A DNA stretch of 64,000 bases from Hydractinia symbiolongicarpus. Lineage: Eukaryota; Cnidaria; Hydrozoa; Anthoathecata; Hydractiniidae. How positions within the stretch are numbered: position 1 is the stretch's first letter; the number at the start of each line of letters is the position of its first letter. Under the pieces are notes generated by a model that saw only the letters and a program-made list of their open reading frames with translations, was not told where the DNA came from and searched no databases. Where the stretch lies: NCBI RefSeq assembly GCF_029227915.1, contig NC_079879.1, positions 19,034,001 to 19,098,000 on the forward strand, written 5' to 3'. Made by a program: the position numbers and the translations under genes. Shown here in pieces: positions 59,537 to 64,000 of this stretch.

Positions 59537-62500
59537 ATAACTACCTAGCTATTTTTATTTAAAATGACAGAATGCCTTGAAAAATCTTTTGTGCAGCTAG
59601 CTACATTAAAGTAATATATTTAGCTCTTGTACTTTATCACTTAATTATTTAATAAAATCACTAAATAAATATTATCCAGATGTGACCATCCCTCATCATC
59701 AGACATCGGAAAGGCGTTTCTGGTCTTTACTTCTCATTGTGGGGTACTTCAATTTCTTGTAAATCCAATGAAAAAAAAGTTACTTAAGATTTCCTCTTCT
59801 TTCCCTTGCACTACTCATGGCATTTCTTTGCACGTCACAAGTTTCAGCGCTAGCCAAAATGAGGGACAACGTTGAGGAGCTCTGGGTAATTTTGAAAAAA
59901 TGTGGTTTTGCCTTATGATTTTCAGATATTTGCTGCTAATATCAGCATATTTTGGCCCTCGGGTGCCACACCTCCGTACATATAGGAGTTAATTATCTTT
60001 AATAGATAACCTTGCTGCACCTGTGCTTGTTATTTTGCAGAACATGATTGCGTTATTGAAGCATTCTACATCAACAAGAAAACACTTATTTGCTATGGGC
60101 TGTTACTTCAATAACATTGTTGGATTTATTTATGCGCCTAATTTTAATTTTCGTTAAAAATATTTGAATTGTACTTTTAACTTTTTTCACCGATTATCTT
60201 ATTTAAATAATTAGGAATGGCGTGTACAGTCTTACTTATTTTTGACCTGACTAATTACAAGGATATGTACAAAAATAATTTTAGTTTCAGGGTATGTTAG
60301 TGAAAAAAAAAATATGATAAATTAATTTAAATTAAACCCAATTTTTATAATATAGCTGCGAGTCACTCCAATAACATAAGTGTGATAGAAGTTTCCACAC
60401 ACAATTAGTAATGTTTTCATGCAAAACGAAACTGTAATATATGCAACAATGTACCATAAAGGTGGCGGATTATGAGACATAGAACTATGACGAATATTCA
60501 ATGAATTAATGAAAAAAAAAACAATACGACGAGTAATAAATATTTTTATGAAAGATGTTATTTCGGCAGATTTGTGCATTGTTGATTTCCGTCACGTAAA
60601 GCGAAATCTCTAAAATCGCCTGATGATATATAGATAGAGACAGCATAGAGCCTGGATGCCTCGAAGTTGATGGTATCCAGTCCACTTGAAGTTTTCTGTT
60701 TTAGAAAGTTCGTTGCTGATTTGCTAGAAAAGTTATTCTGCTGTTTATATATACGTTGTATGCTGAATTGCGCTAAATTGATTTTACTTTTGCTGTTGTC
60801 TATTTACTCAGCATTCATATAACTAGCTAGCTTGATATATAAATCACAATCCGCTTTAATCGTTGAAACTTTTACCTTCCCTTCTGGATCATGATTTTGG
60901 CAGACGTCATTGTAAGAGACAAGCGACAACGAGAGGATCTCCTTAACAAACTTGCCTAGCGTATCGGCTATATACTGGAAGCATGCATGTACGTATGTTA
61001 ACCTTCCAGACGATAAAACGTGGCAGTTTTACATATAAAAAATCTTAAATGTTAAAAGTACAATACGACACCACATTTTCTTTCTTTTTTAAAACATCTA
61101 CCTTAAGGTAGCATGTATCTCTAAAAAAGCAGGGCGCATGACACAAAAAGAGGTTTAGTTAAGGTCCAGGAAAGGTTCGCTCGGCCGGTCAATGCAAGTT
61201 TTTTATTCTAAAAAAGTTGCATTATTTTAATAACAAGCATTTTTCATAGTCAAAGTTAGCCTTTTTTGCCGGCCCCAATTTCGCCACTTAAGAAATTCGG
61301 TCTAACGCCCACCACCTTACAAAAATTAACGCCACCCACGGCCGGCATAAAGGAGCTGACACGGTATTTTCACGAGAGCGCGAATTAAAGATTCCCTTTC
61401 TATTGTGAGAGAGAGATCAGGCATAAATAAAAATAGAAACGTTTTTTACTTTCTTATGTGCCAGGTCATTAAAACTTATAAGAAATTGCGCGTGCGTAAT
61501 AATATAATTTCAGGTTCAGAACTTTAGAAACGAGTTCAAAAAATACAAGTAACGCCCTTGAACTATTTTTCTATAAATGTTTAATACTGCATCAGCAGCT
61601 TTGTATTGCAAATAAGACCAATTCTTTTTTCGAAGGTGCAGCCAGTCACCGTTTTGGCACACGTTAATTGGACCGACATTTTGCATGTGTCGCAATCAAC
61701 TCAGTTGATCAGGCGACTTCTACTTGGGTCATCATCATCCTTACATACTCCACAATCTTCAATCTCGTGATTAGGCGCAATTTCATCCCGCATCGCTGCT
61801 AATTTTAATTTACTTTTGAAATGCTATAATTGGTTATACCTTATATAATTTGTTCATCGTTTCCTAGAAAGAGTGAATTTTTTATTCAGTCGGAGAACAC
61901 TAACCAGACTTATTTTTATGTCATGCGTAAAGGCGTATAGCCGATAAGTGGGAAATTTGGTAAGAAAGTCCTTCCTTTAAGCTAATTGTTTTTATTGTGT
62001 GTTTTATCACTGAACATTGTTTTCTTTTTAGCTGAAAATGTTATAATACAGTTGTATAAACACTTTGCATTGATTTGTCTCTTGTCGATAAATTCCCTCT
62101 TCAAGTAACTAAAGTATTACCATGTAAAGAGACAGTTATTGAGTAGCAACCTGTCGTTAATTCAGTTGGCAATAAAATTGTATTCTTTCTCCCCATTTTC
62201 CAAAATGTTCTCCTTTTCAGATCAGTCGTTAATAAAATATCGAGCCTTAACATTTTCAAAAATATAGAGAGAGAGAGTAAAATTTTAAACACCTAGGCTG
62301 AAACAATCATATAATTGCTGAACGAATGAAATATTAAACTACTTAATTCATGCCTTGTTCGGAAGTTATTATATTCGAATCATCAATTTTATTTTACAAG
62401 TTCTTCATCATGGAATTTCCTGAATTTGCTAGAGTAATTTCAAAGGTATCGAGTTAAAGGTTTTACTTTTTTTCAAATATTCTCTTGTGTAAAAAACTGT

Positions 62501-64000
62501 GATTTCAATGTTTCATTTCTTCAGTTGTATTGTGTATACACTTCTCTATAAGAATCAGAAAATTTGACTAAGTGTTCTAAATATTTTACTTGTTTAGCCT
62601 GGAATTTTATACAAATTTTTGTGAACTGAAATCTTTTAATTGATACTGTAAAAAATTGGTAAAATTTCGGCCTTGCTATTGTTCTTATTTTGTTTTTATT
62701 GTTCAACAATATTGAGGCTTAAATGTTGTTCTTATAAAATTGCTCTTATAAGTTACAATAATAATGGAAAATTGAACTTTAGGACTTTAGAATATTCAAT
62801 CATTTTGTTCTTCCCGCATTATCCGGTTTTAAGGTCCACTTTTAAAGTTCAGTACTTTTTCAGATTCTTGCTAATGGCGCAAATCTTTAGGGCACAGGGA
62901 TTCTTGTTTTGTTCTTATGTATGAAAAGTGCTGATGAACGGCGCCAAATATTACGACGCAGTCATTATATATAAAGAAAAGAAATTACTCTAAGTAAAAA
63001 TAATATTTGTTGAGAGAGTTCGTATCCTGGAATCCTATGTATCCTCGAATGCCTATGGCGGAATTTATACTTGTTTTAGTTTTATAAGCAATGATTTCTG
63101 TTTGAAGATTTTCTTATTTTGCTCTATCAGAAAAAAACAAGGCAGGTGTTCTTATAAAAAAACGTGTATATTCCGTGTTTTAAGTACCTTGTTGACAGTA
63201 TATATTTATATTTTGCGTTCTCTCCTATTCTTGCGTTCTTTCTTAAAAGAAGCACCGTATACGAGAGGACAAGCGGAAATCCAAGCCACCTAACCTTTAA
63301 CCTTTAACCGCGAGACGTTTTTTGTGATCACGTAATTTAATTTGTTATAAAACTATTTTTTGTTGTTGTTTAAGCCTGGTTTCCACTTTCCACTGTATTA
63401 AACATGTTTTTTATTTCGCAATATTCAAAACATGTGAATGACATATTTGAGATTGCGTATTTAAATTAATGAAAGAAATCCAAATATATTTATAACATAA
63501 AATGTTTTTTTATGAACCTTAAAAGTGTGTTTTTGAAGTAGTCACATTGTTGTTTTGCAACTCAAATTTGCATGAAAATATCGTATTCTTTTGATGTTTC
63601 CTTATTTCATGAAATAAACGTGAAATTGGTATGAAAAATTTTGATGTCAAGTTCACGTTATTTCATGAAATAAAATGAAGGTTAGGTTAGGTTATAGGTA
63701 TATTTCGCCGTTATATAAATGTTACGGGTTAAAATATCTTGTAAAAAGAAGGCACAAATTACCTTATCACTAAGCCCCGTTGTTAAGCAAAAAGAAAGAG
63801 AGAGTTAAAATAATACTTAATATAATAAAGCAATATTCTAACTATATATATTCCATAAAAAGAGTAGTTGAATTTTCGAAGGTCTATGTGAGAGTGTGCA
63901 TCTAAAAATATTTACAAATGTCTATAAGATCAGTCGTTAATAATTATGTTTTTACATTTTTCTTGAAAATATTAAGAGTTGAGTTTGTTTTAATATCATC
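59537..64000. other. AT-rich stretch without recognised gene
   Basis: Only short open frames lacking motifs. A CCGGC-rich patch at 61265-61350 resembles the element at 34272. A weak copy of the 46.1-46.4 kb sequence may lie at 60040-60310. Confidence 0.4.
63601..63677. repeat. Inverted repeat with TTATTTCATGAAATAA arms
   Basis: TTATTTCATGAAATAAACGTGAA near 63601-63625 is repeated inverted near 63652-63675 with one base missing; each arm is itself palindromic. Confidence 0.7.

Overview
The window is AT-rich animal DNA with spliced genes, 5' UTR introns, microsatellites and many DNA transposons. An actinoporin-like gene pair, somatomedin-B/7TM receptors and F-type lectin-like genes together point to a cnidarian, possibly a hydrozoan. 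That placement is an inference from gene content, not from any marker gene.

Layout. 1-1540: AT-rich, no gene seen. 1541-3605: two tandem-repeat arrays (about 165 bp and 101 bp units) and a 19-bp-arm hairpin. 3707-8657 (minus): an eight-exon KDZ-type (Kyakuja-Dileera-Zisupton) transposase-like gene, in phase across all exons but with one in-frame stop; one intron is almost wholly a 520-bp perfect palindrome with an AT-repeat core, and another holds a tRNA-like sequence whose halves are in reversed order. 9-17 kb: repeat graveyard with a Penelope-type reverse transcriptase relic, the 3' end of a LINE with a long AAAT tail, and non-autonomous Helitrons in head-to-tail tandem. 20.4-24.2 kb (plus) and 27.8-31.5 kb (minus): two tail-to-tail paralogous receptors (signal peptide, two somatomedin-B-like modules, secretin/Methuselah-type 7TM). 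Between them lie Helitrons and a TTAA-flanked MITE. 36.1-37.0 kb: an intronless rhodopsin-like GPCR. 39.1-44.3 kb: a secreted F-type-lectin-like cluster with one intact two-exon gene, one pseudogene and one relic. 45.2-50.2 kb: two head-to-head actinoporin-like genes. 50.9-54.9 kb: a complete piggyBac element with perfect TIRs and TTAA duplications, one premature stop, and a second transposon inserted exactly at its start codon. 56.1-59.5 kb: a longer member of that second transposon family (46-bp TIR, 9-bp target duplication, arrays of a TACGGCT motif) carrying a spliced gene of unknown function. 59.5-64 kb: no gene recognised.

Functionally the host genes are cell-surface receptors and secreted recognition or pore-forming proteins, each family duplicated locally. 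The most unusual material is the transposon family with 9-bp target duplications and TACGGCT subterminal arrays, the tandem Helitrons, the intronic palindrome and the reversed tRNA-like sequence. No searches could be run; family names rest on motifs read by eye.
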